From Microbulbifer sp. TB1203 (lineage in GTDB: Bacteria; Pseudomonadota; Gammaproteobacteria; Pseudomonadales; Cellvibrionaceae), in contig NZ_CP116899.1 in assembly GCF_030997045.1 (NCBI RefSeq), positions 496,001 to 560,000 on the forward strand: 64,000 bases of DNA, given 5' to 3'. This document shows, piece by piece, positions 42,291 to 51,840 of the stretch (positions are counted from its first letter, which is position 1; the number at the start of each line of letters is the position of its first letter). The notes under the pieces are model-generated. The model did no database searches. It was not told where the DNA came from and was given only the letters and a program-made list of their open reading frames with translations. The position numbers and the translations under genes are program-made.

Positions 42291-44095
42291 CAGAAGCTTC
42301 GCAAGAATCCGGTGAACTCGCCTGGCGGTACACGGGGCACTTCCTGCTCAACTGCTACTGCCGGGAAATTGCCTCGCCCAACGATCTGCTGTCCTACGAA
42401 AAAGAGAAAGATCTGTGCCTGCTTGTCATTGATTTTCCGTATCTCGGGCAGCGGATTTCGGTGTCGGTGCGCGCCCCGTCGGTGACCGGGAATCATTTCT
42501 ACCTGGGTCGCCCGTGCATGGCCGGCAATGGGGTGTCGGAGCCGCTCCCCTGGCGCGACCTGCCGCGGCTGGTAGTGGGCGAATTGTGCCGGCGTTTCAG
42601 CCTGGACGGCCAGCCGGAACTGCTGGCACAGATTGATAACAGCCGCGAGATACTTTCCCGTATCCTCGATCACCACCTGGTGCGAGGTCATCGGTCAGGG
42701 GATGGTGTCGACGACTACCTGGAGTCAGAAGCGGCGCTGATCTTCGGACATAGCTTCCACCCTGCGCCAAAAAGCCGCTACGGCTGGAATGAAAAAGAAC
42801 TGATGCGCTATTCACCCGAGTTACACGGTTCCTTCCGGCTGCACTATTTCGCGGTAGCTCCCCAGTACCTGCGATTATTGGGCGACAAGCCGGACGAGAC
42901 GAAACAACTGTTCCGCCGCCTGGCCTCGCCGGGCCGGGAGGAGAACCCCGACGGGTGGCCATTGCTTCCCTGCCACCCCTGGCAGGCGAACTACCTGTTG
43001 GGCAGGTCCGCCGTAAGAGAGGCCGTGGCCTCGGGTATTCTGAAATATCTGGGTACCTGTGGCCCGGCGTTCGGCCCGACCGCGTCGGTACGCACCCTGT
43101 TCAACAGAAATTGCCCTTATTTTCTGAAGGTCTCCCTCAGCCTGCGCATCACCAACAGCGTGCGCAAAAACGCCTGGTACGAACTGGAAAGCGCCGTGGT
43201 GCTGTCGAAGCTGTTGCGGCCCGTGATCGATGGGCTGGCGCATCGGTTCAGTGGTTTTTCCCTGTTGCCCGAACCGGCGGCGGCTACCGTCGACCTGCCG
43301 CAACTGGAGAACGAAGAACGCCTGGATCTGCAAAGCCACTTTGGCGTCATCCTGCGGAACAATCCATTCTGTGATTCGGAAGTCCGCGCCCAGCTGGCCG
43401 GCACCCTGTTTGCCGAGGACGTGCTCGGGCATTCGAACACCGCACCGCTGGTGCGCGCTTTCCGGCAGCGGCACCCGGGCATGGACGAGGCGACCGCTGC
43501 CATTCGCTGGTTCGGGGATTACGTCCGGCAGTTGCTGCCGCCGGTGTTGCACGCCTTCTTTGAACACGGCGTGGCGTTCGAACCCCACCTGCAGAACGTA
43601 CTGGTAAAACTCGACGGCTGTTCCGTTGCGGGCATTATCCTGCGGGATATGGAGGGCACCAAGCTCGATCGCTCGCGCTGGTCCGACTCTCTTTGGCCAG
43701 AAAAGGCGCTGCCATCCATAAGTTCAAGAGCGCGGGAGAGCATGCTGCACGAACGCGATACCGCCTGGCGGCGCGTGGTCTATTGCCTGTTCGTGAATAA
43801 CCTGTGCCAGGCGGCCCTCCACTGCGGCCGCTTCCTGGAATCCGAAGCTCCGCTGTGGAAACTGGTGCGGCAGGTGCTGGAAGATTACCGGGAGACAGAG
43901 GGCGGTGCGTTGCGCCGGGAACTGATCGATCCGCTGCTTGCCGGCGCCGACCTGCCGGGCAAGGCCAATATGATTACCCGTTTCACCCGGGAACCGGACA
44001 GCCGCGCTCACTACATCCGCGTCGCCAATCCGCTCGGTCACTCGGCCGGCGCCGTGCGGGCCGCGGAGGTTGAGCCGGAGGTTGTGCAACTATGA
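42287..44095 (+). CDS. NIS siderophore synthetase (IucA/IucC family), third of three
   Basis: The 602-residue enzyme has FHPAPKSRYGW (about residues 158-168), LPCHPWQANYLLG (about 225-237), PTASVRTLFN (about 264-273) and FEPHLQNVLVKLDG (about 430-443). By order it corresponds to SbnF. It overlaps the gene before and after by 4 bases. Three NIS enzymes imply three condensation steps, as in staphyloferrin B. Confidence 0.8.
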   Translation: MTEASQESGELAWRYTGHFLLNCYCREIASPNDLLSYEKEKDLCLLVIDFPYLGQRISVSVRAPSVTGNHFYLGRPCMAGNGVSEPLPWRDLPRLVVGELCRRFSLDGQPELLAQIDNSREILSRILDHHLVRGHRSGDGVDDYLESEAALIFGHSFHPAPKSRYGWNEKELMRYSPELHGSFRLHYFAVAPQYLRLLGDKPDETKQLFRRLASPGREENPDGWPLLPCHPWQANYLLGRSAVREAVASGILKYLGTCGPAFGPTASVRTLFNRNCPYFLKVSLSLRITNSVRKNAWYELESAVVLSKLLRPVIDGLAHRFSGFSLLPEPAAATVDLPQLENEERLDLQSHFGVILRNNPFCDSEVRAQLAGTLFAEDVLGHSNTAPLVRAFRQRHPGMDEATAAIRWFGDYVRQLLPPVLHAFFEHGVAFEPHLQNVLVKLDGCSVAGIILRDMEGTKLDRSRWSDSLWPEKALPSISSRARESMLHERDTAWRRVVYCLFVNNLCQAALHCGRFLESEAPLWKLVRQVLEDYRETEGGALRRELIDPLLAGADLPGKANMITRFTREPDSRAHYIRVANPLGHSAGAVRAAEVEPEVVQL

Positions 44096-44871
44096 GTAGT
44101 TTGCAAGCGCAGAGCAGTTTGAAAGCACGGCTGCATAACGGAGAGCGGTTGCACGGACTCTTCTGCTGTACGCCCTCGAGCCTGTTGGTGGAATTTATTG
44201 CCCACGCGGGATTCGATTACGTGATTCTCGATACCGAGCACAGCCTGGTGAACCCCGCGGACCTGGACCATATGATCGTCGCCGCGCGTGCCTCGGGTAT
44301 TTCCGCATTGGTTCGCGTGCCGCTCGAGCGCGCGGACCTGGTTGCGCCACTGCTGGATGCGGGCGCTGAAGGCATCGTCTTTCCGCGGGTTCGCAACGAA
44401 GAAGAGGCGGCGCAAGCGGTGGCCATGTGCCACTACCCGCCTTCCGGACAGCGCGGCCTGAGCGTACACCGGCATATCGGCTACCACAGCGACCGGCTGG
44501 AGGAGCGAAACCGCAGGGCCGACGAGCGGGTACTGGTGGCGGCCATGATCGAGGATAGCGCGGGGCTGGAAGCCTGCAGGGCCATTGCCGAGGTGCCCGG
44601 CGTCGATATCCTGATGGAGGGCGCCGCGGACCTGTCCGCGGCGCTGGGCCTGCCCTGGCAGACGCGCCACCCCGCGGTTATCGAGGGAATAGAGCGTATC
44701 GCCGCAGCCGCGGCGGCGGCGGGCATCGCCTTCTGTGCGATTCCGAGAGAGGACGCGGATTACGGGAAATGGCTGGATCAAAAGGTGTCGCTGTTCGTGC
44801 TGGGCACGGATCGGGGCGTTATTCGCAAGGGACTGGCGGCGCATCTGGAAAAGTACGCCGGTCCCCGCTGA
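44092..44871 (+). CDS. sbnG: SbnG-like citrate synthase (HpcH/HpaI aldolase family)
   Basis: This 259-residue TIM-barrel protein shows the class II aldolase pattern: YVILDTEHSLVNPADL with metal and acid residues, GAEGIVFPRVRNEEEA, and MIEDSAGLEA. In staphyloferrin B loci SbnG makes citrate from oxaloacetate and acetyl-CoA, supplying citrate when the TCA cycle is down. Overlap with the third synthetase puts it in the same operon. General 2-dehydro-deoxy-glucarate aldolase activity is the alternative, but the context argues against it. Confidence 0.75.
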   Translation: MSSLQAQSSLKARLHNGERLHGLFCCTPSSLLVEFIAHAGFDYVILDTEHSLVNPADLDHMIVAARASGISALVRVPLERADLVAPLLDAGAEGIVFPRVRNEEEAAQAVAMCHYPPSGQRGLSVHRHIGYHSDRLEERNRRADERVLVAAMIEDSAGLEACRAIAEVPGVDILMEGAADLSAALGLPWQTRHPAVIEGIERIAAAAAAAGIAFCAIPREDADYGKWLDQKVSLFVLGTDRGVIRKGLAAHLEKYAGPR

Positions 44872-44947
44872 TTTGAAAAGCCGCCTCTATGCCGGCCGTT
44901 AGCGCATAGAATTCCCGGACTAGACTGTTCACTCTTCTTGAACAATT

Positions 44948-45868
44948 GTGGCGAGCGGCGTGAAATTATTGGAGGCCTTGCAGATCTACCTGCGAGTGGC
45001 GGAGCAGGGCAGTTTTACCGCTGCGGCGGACAGCTTGGGCCTGTCCCGCGCCAGCGTGTCCGGCGCGGTGCGGCAGTTGGAGAACCTGCTCGGCACCCGG
45101 CTTCTGCATCGCACCACCCGCAGCGTGCAGATGACCCAGGACGGGCGGGTTTTCTACGAACGCAGCCGGGACCTGCTGGCGGATATGGACGAGTTGCAGA
45201 ACCTCTTCCGCGAGGATGCGTCGGCGCTGCACGGGCGCCTGCGCGTGGATATGCCGCTGCCGGTGGCGCGGGACCTGGTGATACCGCGGCTGCCGGAATT
45301 CCTGCGCCGGCACCCGGACCTGGAGATAGAACTGAGCAGCACCGACCGCTTTGTGGACGTTGTGCGCGAGGGATTCGACTGCGTGTTGCGGGTCGGCACT
45401 CTGGAAGACTCCGGCCTGATCGCGCGGCCGCTGGGCCACTACCGCACGGTGAGCTGCGCCAGCACCGAGTACCTGGCGGAACACGGTACACCGCGAAGCC
45501 TGGAGGACCTGTCCCGGCATCGGCTGGTCCACTATGTGCCGTCCCTCGGCGCGCGGCCGCCCGGTTTCGAGTATATCGACCCGGATGAGCCGGACAGGGA
45601 GAAATCCCTGCCCATGGAGGGAGCGGTCACCGTCAACAATACCGCGGCCTACCTGGAGGCCTGCCGGGCGGGGCTGGGGATTATCCAAGTGCCGGAGGCC
45701 GGCGTGCATCCCTATCTGGAATCGGGGGAACTGGAGGAGGTGCTGCCACAGTACCGGCCCGCGCCCATGCCGGTGTCCCTGGTGTACGCCAACCGCCGGC
45801 ACCAGCCCAGGCGGGTACAGGTGTTTATGGCGTGGATTGCGGAGATTATGAAGCCGCGGTTGATCTAA
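44948..45868 (+). CDS. LysR-family transcriptional regulator
   Basis: The 306-residue protein has an N-terminal winged HTH (LQIYLRVAEQGSFTAAADSL and the RASVSGAVRQLENLLGTRLL segment) and a LysR substrate-binding domain. It starts at a GTG at 44948 or a second GTG four codons later; neither has a strong ribosome site. It follows the siderophore operon in the same direction by 77 bases, but is not a known part of such loci. Target unknown. Confidence 0.8.
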   Translation: MASGVKLLEALQIYLRVAEQGSFTAAADSLGLSRASVSGAVRQLENLLGTRLLHRTTRSVQMTQDGRVFYERSRDLLADMDELQNLFREDASALHGRLRVDMPLPVARDLVIPRLPEFLRRHPDLEIELSSTDRFVDVVREGFDCVLRVGTLEDSGLIARPLGHYRTVSCASTEYLAEHGTPRSLEDLSRHRLVHYVPSLGARPPGFEYIDPDEPDREKSLPMEGAVTVNNTAAYLEACRAGLGIIQVPEAGVHPYLESGELEEVLPQYRPAPMPVSLVYANRRHQPRRVQVFMAWIAEIMKPRLI

Positions 45869-46075
45869 GATTTCGGAGTTCAGATCGAGGCGCCGTCCGC
45901 TTGGTTGTGCACTGTGCCTGCTGTGGGAGCCTGCCCTGCAGGCGAAAAGGCGGTGCTGAATTGCAACGCCGTTATTCGCCAGCAGAGCCTGCCCTGGACT
46001 CGATCCGGGGGCTGGCTCCCAGCGGCGCTGTTCGACAGCTTCCCAGGAGTATACGGTAGTGGCCTACTGAGCGGA
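45869..46075. other. Intergenic repeat-containing region
   Basis: About 200 bases without a supported gene. It contains GGAGCCTGCCCTGCAGGCGA near 45927, which recurs with small changes near 46432 (GGAGCCTGCTTGCAGGCGA), and further inverted pieces of GGAGCC and GGCTCC. A small palindromic repeat family is likely. Confidence 0.45.
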
Positions 46076-46366
46076 TCAGGACGATCCGCTCTGGCATTCG
46101 ACCAGCAGCGCGGTATCGCCGGCCACCAGTGCCTCTTTCTTTTCCTTGGGCCACTTTTTTATCCGCATCTCCAGTTGCAGGGCCTCCGATCTTTCGGCAA
46201 CTGCGTGCTGGAATGCCAGGGTCAGCGGACCGCGCCCGCGCAGCGCCTTGGCGCCCCTGGGGCTGCCGCTGGCGTGCTCGGCGAAACGGCGCTCCACATC
46301 GCGGGTAATCCCCGTGTAGAGGGCTCCGCTGCGGGTGCGTATCAGATAGACAAACCAGTTGTTCAA
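46076..46366 (-). CDS. GIY-YIG superfamily protein (UPF0213-like)
   Basis: The 96-residue protein has the single-domain GIY-YIG pattern: VYLIRTRSGALYTGITRDVE, RRFAEH, then LEMRIKKWPKEKK. Members are small predicted nucleases of unknown role. The residues normally catalytic (Tyr, Arg in ERR, Glu in LEM) are present. Single gene, convergent with the LysR gene. Confidence 0.82.
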   Translation of the reverse strand: MNNWFVYLIRTRSGALYTGITRDVERRFAEHASGSPRGAKALRGRGPLTLAFQHAVAERSEALQLEMRIKKWPKEKKEALVAGDTALLVECQSGSS

Positions 46367-46473
46367 GGTGGCCTCGCGGAAATTCCGGCCGCCTATTGTA
46401 ATGACTCGGGCTCAGGAATCGAATGGAGTTCCGGAGCCTGCTTGCAGGCGAACAAGTCAGCGATTTGAACTCC

Positions 46474-47562
46474 TCAAAACAGCGACTGCTGTTCGCCGCT
46501 TGCGGGAGGCGGAGAGAAGCGCCCGCAGTCCAGTGCCAGCCTGCGCCGGTTCAGCCCGAGTTTTTTAATCGCCACGCGAAAGCGCTGCTGCAGCAGCTGG
46601 GCGAAGACGCCGGTGCCGGTCTGGCGCTGGGAAAAGTCGCTGCGGTAGTCGCGCCCGCCGCGGCTCTGCTGCACCAGGCTCATCACGTGGGAGGCGCGCT
46701 CGGGGTAGTGTTCCTGCAGCCACTGGCGGAACAGTGGAGCCACCTCGTAGGGCAGGCGGAGGAGAATATAGGCCGCGAATTCCGCACCGGCCTTTTGCGC
46801 GGCATCGAGAATGGCTTCGAGTTCGCTGTCGTTCAGCGCCGGGATCATGGGTGCGACCAGCACCGCGGTGGGGATGCCGGCGCCGCTCAGGGTCTCCAGT
46901 GCGCGCAGGCGTGCGGCGGGACCGGCGGTGCGCGGCTCCAGTTTCCTTTTCAGGTCATTGTCCAGCGTGGTTACGCTGATGGCGGCCTGGGCGAGCCCGT
47001 CCTGTGCCATCTCCGCCAGTATCGGCAGGTCGCGCAGGATCAGTTGGCTCTTGGTCACTATGGTCACCGGCTGGTGAAAGCGCTGCATCACCTCGAGCAG
47101 CTGGCGGGTAATCCGCTTGTCTCTCTCCAGCGGCTGGTAGGGATCGGTATTGGTACCCAGGGCGATGGGGCTGCACACATAGTTGCGTTTGCGCAGGGCC
47201 TTTTCCAGCAGCTCCGGGGCGTTGGGTTTGAAAAAGATTTTGCTCTCGAAGTCCAGCCCCGGGGACAGGTCCATATAGGCGTGGGAAGGGCGGGCGTAGC
47301 AATAAGTGCACCCGTGCTCGCAGCCTCGATAGGGATTGATCGACTGGCTGAAGGGCAGGTCCGGCGAGCTGTTGCTGCTGATAATAGTCCGGGCCTTTTC
47401 CTCGATGGCCTCGGTCAGCAGCCTCTCCGGCGGCTCCTCCTCCAGCTGCCAGCCGTCGTTCTCCCGCCGGCTTACCCGGGTGGCGAAGCGGCCGGCCAGA
47501 TTGCTGGCGGCACCCCGGCCCTTGCGGGCTTGTGGTGGGTTGGCTGTGTCCTCTTCGGCCAT
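46474..47562 (-). CDS. PA0069-type radical SAM protein (SPL-like)
   Basis: The 362-residue protein has the radical SAM cluster CEHGCTYCYAR (Cys-x3-Cys-x2-Cys, about residues 81-88), preceded by INPYRG. This is the spore-photolyase-like subgroup represented by PA0069. The function of these proteins is unknown. It is followed downstream by the GIY-YIG gene and stands divergent from the antiporter. Confidence 0.82.
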   Translation of the reverse strand: MAEEDTANPPQARKGRGAASNLAGRFATRVSRRENDGWQLEEEPPERLLTEAIEEKARTIISSNSSPDLPFSQSINPYRGCEHGCTYCYARPSHAYMDLSPGLDFESKIFFKPNAPELLEKALRKRNYVCSPIALGTNTDPYQPLERDKRITRQLLEVMQRFHQPVTIVTKSQLILRDLPILAEMAQDGLAQAAISVTTLDNDLKRKLEPRTAGPAARLRALETLSGAGIPTAVLVAPMIPALNDSELEAILDAAQKAGAEFAAYILLRLPYEVAPLFRQWLQEHYPERASHVMSLVQQSRGGRDYRSDFSQRQTGTGVFAQLLQQRFRVAIKKLGLNRRRLALDCGRFSPPPASGEQQSLF

Positions 47563-47683
47563 GACGGCTACACTTCATTAACTGTATATATGTACAGTCT
47601 AAATTGAGGGGCCGCTCCTGCGCAAGCGGGGTGAATCGGGCATACACTGAAGATCATGGACATAGCGGAGGGAACCGAATGCC

Positions 47684-48898
47684 ATGGTGACAACCTTAGT
47701 CGGTCAAGTGCTCTATCTGCTGATGGCGGTGGCCTTTGGCCTGGTGCTGGCGCGCATCCTGCACATTGACTATGCACTGGGCTGCCTGGCGGCCGGGGTG
47801 CTCGCCGGGCTGTTGCCGCCGGTGACCGACTACGACGCAGTCCTGCGGGCGTACAACCTGAACCAGTTGGTGTTCTTCGTCGTTCTGCCGGTGCTGATTT
47901 TCGAGGCCGCATGGCAACTGGACCCGCGGGCGCTGAAGCGCTGGCTGGGGCCGGTATTGCTGCTGGCTATTTTGGGCGTTGCCGTCTTCACGGTGATTGC
48001 CGCGACGCTGCTCTACTACGGTACCCATCACCCAGCGGGCTTTCCCTGGACAGCGGCGCTGCTGACCGGCGCGGCACTGGCGACCACGGATCCGGTAGCG
48101 GTGGTTGCCAAACTGCGCAGCAGTGGTGCGGGGGAGGATCTGCTGATCCTGATGGAAGGGGAGAGCCTGTTTAACGATACCGCCGCGATAGTACTTTTCG
48201 GCCTGGTGCTCGGCCTGGCAACCCAGTCAGTGGAGGGCGGCGTCCAGCCGTTCGGCAGTGTGATGCTGCATTTTGCGTGGAGCTTTATCGGCGGGCTGGC
48301 ACTGGGGGCGCTGTGCGGCCTGGCGACGGTGGCCCTGGTGCTGTTCCTGCGCGCCGTGGGGTCGGCGCTGATGATCCTGGTGCTGGCCGCCTTCGGCAGC
48401 TTTTACCTGGCGGAACAGATCGCGGGAGTGTCCGGTATTCTCGCGGTGATGATGTGTGCCATCGTGGCCCGCGCCGGCCTGCAGCTGCGGGACAAAGATC
48501 GGCTGGTGGGAGCGGCGTTCACCTGGGAATGGCTGGCGCTGGCGCTCACCGGCCTGGTGTTCGTGATCATGGGATTGACCATTACCTTTGAAATGTTCAG
48601 CCAGCACTGGTTCGCCATGTTGATTGCCATTGCCGCCGCCCTCGGCGGGCGTGCGCTGGCAATATTTACGGTTGCGCCCCTGGCGCGGTTTGTGGGGCCG
48701 CCAATCTCCAAGCCCTGGCGCCTGCTGCTGGGCTGGGGCAGCCTGCGCGGGGTGATTGCCATCGCGCTGGTGCTGTCCATCCCTATGGAGCTGCCCTACT
48801 GGTGGATGGTGCAGTCGATGGTATTCGGGGTGGTGCTGTTTTCCCTGCTGGTGCAGGGGACCAGCAGCGGCTGGCTGATTACCAGGTTATCCGAATAG
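47684..48898 (+). CDS. Na+/H+ antiporter, CPA1 (NhaP) family
   Basis: The 404-residue membrane protein has about twelve helices with the ion-binding pattern ALATTDPVAVVA and EGESLFNDTAAIV, typical of CPA1 antiporters. It lacks a long C-terminal regulatory tail. The ATG at 47684 has GGAGGG upstream. It should exchange Na+ or K+ for protons at the inner membrane. Confidence 0.83.
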   Translation: MVTTLVGQVLYLLMAVAFGLVLARILHIDYALGCLAAGVLAGLLPPVTDYDAVLRAYNLNQLVFFVVLPVLIFEAAWQLDPRALKRWLGPVLLLAILGVAVFTVIAATLLYYGTHHPAGFPWTAALLTGAALATTDPVAVVAKLRSSGAGEDLLILMEGESLFNDTAAIVLFGLVLGLATQSVEGGVQPFGSVMLHFAWSFIGGLALGALCGLATVALVLFLRAVGSALMILVLAAFGSFYLAEQIAGVSGILAVMMCAIVARAGLQLRDKDRLVGAAFTWEWLALALTGLVFVIMGLTITFEMFSQHWFAMLIAIAAALGGRALAIFTVAPLARFVGPPISKPWRLLLGWGSLRGVIAIALVLSIPMELPYWWMVQSMVFGVVLFSLLVQGTSSGWLITRLSE

Positions 48899-48905
48899 TC
48901 TGTGT

Positions 48906-48936
48906 CCGGGGATTTCCAGATTGGGCAAATCCCCGG
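48906..48936. terminator. Hairpin between convergent genes
   Basis: CCGGGGATTT and AAATCCCCGG form a perfect 10-bp stem with an 11-base loop, 8 bases after the antiporter stop and 35 bases beyond the sodC stop. It lacks a clear T-run but fits a bidirectional terminator. Confidence 0.5.
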
Positions 48937-48970
48937 CAAGTGACGCAAGTAGCGGCGGGATTGCCCGATA

Positions 48971-49504
48971 CTATTTGGATGTGCTGATAACCCCGCAGGC
49001 GACACGGGGGCCGCCTCCACCCAGGGGTTTCGGATGGTCCGAATAGTTGTCCCCTCCCTGGTGAACCATCAGTGAATGCCCCTTCAGGTCGGAAAGTTTC
49101 AGCCGGGGGGCCAGTACCGGGCTGGTGGAACTTCCTTTGGGGTCGACAAATATGGCGGGAAGATCCCCGAGATGCCCGTCGCCCCAGGGGGGGCCGTGAC
49201 GCTTGGTTTTGGCCGGGTCATAGTGTCCGCCCGCCGCCAGCGCCGCGGTCATCTTGCCGTCCTTTTCCTTGGGCTCACAGCTGGGGAACTCGTGGAGATG
49301 GAAGCCGTGCAGCCCCGGCGTCAGCCCGGTGAGGGAGGGGGTAAACACGACGCCGTATTTCGTTTCGCTGGCGACCACCTGGCCGATCGGTTTTCCGACG
49401 CCGTCTTTGTTTACGGCGCGCATTTCAATGGTGATATCCGCCTGTACCAGGCCGGATAAAAGCAGAGTGGTAAAACCCAATAGTGTTTTGACTCGAGCAT
49501 GCAT
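48971..49504 (-). CDS. sodC: Periplasmic Cu-Zn superoxide dismutase
   Basis: The 177-residue enzyme has a signal peptide (LLGFTTLLLSGLVQA). The copper and zinc ligands are in GFHLHEFPSC, AAGGHYDP, HLGDLPAIFVD and LMVHQGGDNY; the disulfide Cys pair is in FPSCEP and RVACGVI. It converts superoxide to peroxide and oxygen in the periplasm. Single gene. Confidence 0.9.
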   Translation of the reverse strand: MHARVKTLLGFTTLLLSGLVQADITIEMRAVNKDGVGKPIGQVVASETKYGVVFTPSLTGLTPGLHGFHLHEFPSCEPKEKDGKMTAALAAGGHYDPAKTKRHGPPWGDGHLGDLPAIFVDPKGSSTSPVLAPRLKLSDLKGHSLMVHQGGDNYSDHPKPLGGGGPRVACGVISTSK

Positions 49505-49869
49505 CGTTCAACCCTCATGGTGTTGCTGTTTCGAGTGCCCCGCGGCCTCCGAAAAACCTATGGCGTTTCCGCCATCTCCTTTCCGGCTCTCATTGTCTGC
49601 ACGGTCACCGGAGTGCGGAATCGCAGACTCGCACAAGTTTAGGCATTAACAGACAGGGTACACATGCTTACCTGTCGTCGAGATGGATGGGGGAGAGAGC
49701 GATCTCCATTTCCAATAGCGGATGGAAGTAAAAGTGATAGCTGTTATTTCCTTCGATTTTGGTCGTATAGCCCGCTGCCGAGGTATCCCCGATCCGCTAG
49801 CGGTCTGTGCCGGGTCTTGGAACCTGTTTGAAGTCTTAGAAAATGCGGTCTCGGTGTGGGGCTGGGTTT
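49505..49869. other. Intergenic region with a degenerate dispersed repeat
   Basis: No gene is supported. Positions 49819-49890 (ACCTGTTTGAAGTCTTAGAA through CTGTTTCCCGGA) resemble the repeat before the glycosyltransferase gene (28466-28550). The stretch 49640-49800 shows nothing that I can name. Confidence 0.4.
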
Positions 49870-50514
49870 TTAGACTGGCTGTTTCCCGGAGTTTAGGGGA
49901 AGCTCCATATGGGTGTGATCCGGTACTCTGCCAAAGCGGGAATGTAGTCCGGTCGTGCGGGTGTGCTTCTCAGAAAAGCCCATGCATTTATAGAGGGACT
50001 TTGCCCGCGGATTGGTCTCCGCAACGTCGAGCGCGGCGGTTTCCAGGCCTCTCTCGTGAATTTGCTCCAGCAGTTTTTGCAGAAGTTTTCTGCCGATACC
50101 GAGGCCACGGAATTCCGGCGCAACCCCGAGATGGTAAATAACTCCGACTCCGGATTTTGGCGGCTGTATTACCAGCTCGGTGCGCAGTCCGCGGGTAATG
50201 GTGCGCATGGCGGCCAGAGGAGGGTAGAAGCTTGCGATGCTGCGGAGGGCGGAGAGTGTGAATGCAAGGTTCTGTGTCGCATCGCGGATGGCGCAAACGC
50301 CCACCAGGGTGCCGTCCAGCAGCGCCGCGGTGTGTTGCCGGTAGCCAAATTCGGAGTTGCCGGCTACAAACGCCTGGCGCAGGAACTCCAGCGACTGCTG
50401 TTCCGAGCAGTCGCAGAAGACGTAGTCGAATGCCGCGGGTCCGGAGCTGTAAATCAATGGAACTGCCCGATCCACATCCTGGGGATGACAGGGGCGGAAG
50501 CTGATTTCAGACAT
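49870..50514 (-). CDS. GNAT-family N-acetyltransferase
   Basis: The 214-residue protein has the acetyl-CoA motif VIYHLGVAPEFRGLGIGRKL (motif A, about residues 125-145) followed by ALDVAETNPRAKSLYKCMGF, as in GNAT enzymes. The N-terminus (ISFRPCHPQDVDRAVPLIY) is the usual first strand and helix. Substrate not evident. Confidence 0.82.
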   Translation of the reverse strand: MSEISFRPCHPQDVDRAVPLIYSSGPAAFDYVFCDCSEQQSLEFLRQAFVAGNSEFGYRQHTAALLDGTLVGVCAIRDATQNLAFTLSALRSIASFYPPLAAMRTITRGLRTELVIQPPKSGVGVIYHLGVAPEFRGLGIGRKLLQKLLEQIHERGLETAALDVAETNPRAKSLYKCMGFSEKHTRTTGLHSRFGRVPDHTHMELPLNSGKQPV

Positions 50515-50695
50515 TGCTTTTTACCTGTTTTTTTGTGGAAAGCTTTTATTGTGGAGCCGTATCGTCAGCTGGTTCGGCGAGCGGCCTTATCTTTCCTGCA
50601 ATCCATTCCGCGCAGGCCTTGGGCCTGGTCTGCAGAAGTAAGTGCGGCCCTTGCGGCCCGCTTGCGGAGCTGGAGCTCCGCGATCCCAGGGGGGG

Positions 50696-51721
50696 CTACT
50701 GCCAGTTGAGGATGACTTTGCCGGACTCGCCGGAGCCCATGGTGTCGAATCCCTTCTGGAAGTCGTCGATAGCGAACTGGTGGGTGATGATCGGGGTAAG
50801 GTCCAGGCCGGACTGGATCAGGCTGGCCATCTTGTACCAGGTTTCGAACATCTCGCGGCCGTAGATGCCCTTGATAATCAGGCCCTTGAAAATCACCTGG
50901 CTCCAGTCGATGGCCATTTCCCCCGGGGGGATGCCCAGCATGGCAATCTTGCCGCCGTGGTTCATGGCGCTGAGCATATCGCGGAAGGCGGCGCCCACAC
51001 CGGACATTTCCAGACCCACGTCGAAGCCCTCGGTCATGCCGATTTCCCGCATCACTTCCGGCAGCTTTTCGTTGCTGACATTGACCGTGCGGGTTGCGCC
51101 CATTTTCTTCGCCAGGTCCAGACGGTAGTCGTTGATATCGGTGATCACCACATGGCGCGCGCCTACATGACGGGCCACCGCCGCGGCCATAATGCCGATG
51201 GGGCCGGCACCCGTAATGAGCACGTCCTCACCCACCAGATCGAAGGAGAGTGCGGTGTGCACTGCGTTGCCGAAGGGATCGAAAATCGAAGCCAGGTCGT
51301 CGGAGATATTTTCCGGAATCTTGAATGCGTTCAGTGCCGGAATCACCAGGTATTCGGCAAAGGCGCCCTGGCGGTTCACGCCTACGCCGTAGGTGTTGCG
51401 GCACAGATGGCGGCGGCCGGCGCGGCAGTTGCGGCAGTGGCCGCAAGTGATATGGCCCTCGCCGGAAACGCGGTCGCCCACTTCGAAGCCGCGCACTTCC
51501 TGGCCCATGCCCACTACCTCGCCCACATATTCGTGGCCCACCACCATGGGGACCGGAATGGTTTTCTGCGACCATTCGTCCCAGTTGTAGATATGCATAT
51601 CGGTGCCGCAGATGGCGGTCTTGCGGATTTTGATCAACAGGTCGTTGTGGCCCGGGGTCGGGGGTGCGATTTCGGTGAGCCAGATGCCGGGCTCGGAGTT
51701 TAATTTCGAGAGTGCTTTCAT
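50696..51721 (-). CDS. tdh: L-threonine 3-dehydrogenase
   Basis: From the ATG at 51721 the protein has 341 residues, exactly the family length. Catalytic zinc ligands lie in ICGTDMHIYNWDEW and GHEYVGE; the structural zinc Cys cluster is CGHCRNCRAGRRHLC; the NAD motif is GAGPIGIMAAAVA. It oxidises L-threonine to 2-amino-3-oxobutanoate, which kbl upstream cleaves to glycine. The upstream in-frame start at 51775 lies in a repeat and is rejected. The gap to kbl carries a palindromic element that may reduce tdh expression relative to kbl. Confidence 0.92.
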   Translation of the reverse strand: MKALSKLNSEPGIWLTEIAPPTPGHNDLLIKIRKTAICGTDMHIYNWDEWSQKTIPVPMVVGHEYVGEVVGMGQEVRGFEVGDRVSGEGHITCGHCRNCRAGRRHLCRNTYGVGVNRQGAFAEYLVIPALNAFKIPENISDDLASIFDPFGNAVHTALSFDLVGEDVLITGAGPIGIMAAAVARHVGARHVVITDINDYRLDLAKKMGATRTVNVSNEKLPEVMREIGMTEGFDVGLEMSGVGAAFRDMLSAMNHGGKIAMLGIPPGEMAIDWSQVIFKGLIIKGIYGREMFETWYKMASLIQSGLDLTPIITHQFAIDDFQKGFDTMGSGESGKVILNWQ

Positions 51722-51767
51722 TGTTCTGTGCCGTGCGGATGGTCTGTGCCAGCGTTTGAGATCGTTC

Positions 51768-51832
51768 GCGGCCATGGGCCGCTCCTACAATGTGAGTAGC
51801 CATTCTGTAGGAGCGGCCCATGGCCGCGATCG
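51768..51832. repeat. Palindromic REP-like element between kbl and tdh
   Basis: Arms GCGGCCATGGGCCGCTCCTA and TAGGAGCGGCCCATGGCCGC enclose about 23 bases. The same family occurs at 26461-26537 and 63522-63586. It lies inside the kbl-tdh operon. Confidence 0.75.
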
Positions 51833-51840
51833 GAATTGGA

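Noticed and set aside
32804..44871. Locus as aerobactin biosynthesis
   Set aside because: Aerobactin needs lysine N6-hydroxylase and acetyltransferase (IucD, IucB), which are absent; sbnA, sbnB and sbnG counterparts point to diaminopropionate and citrate.
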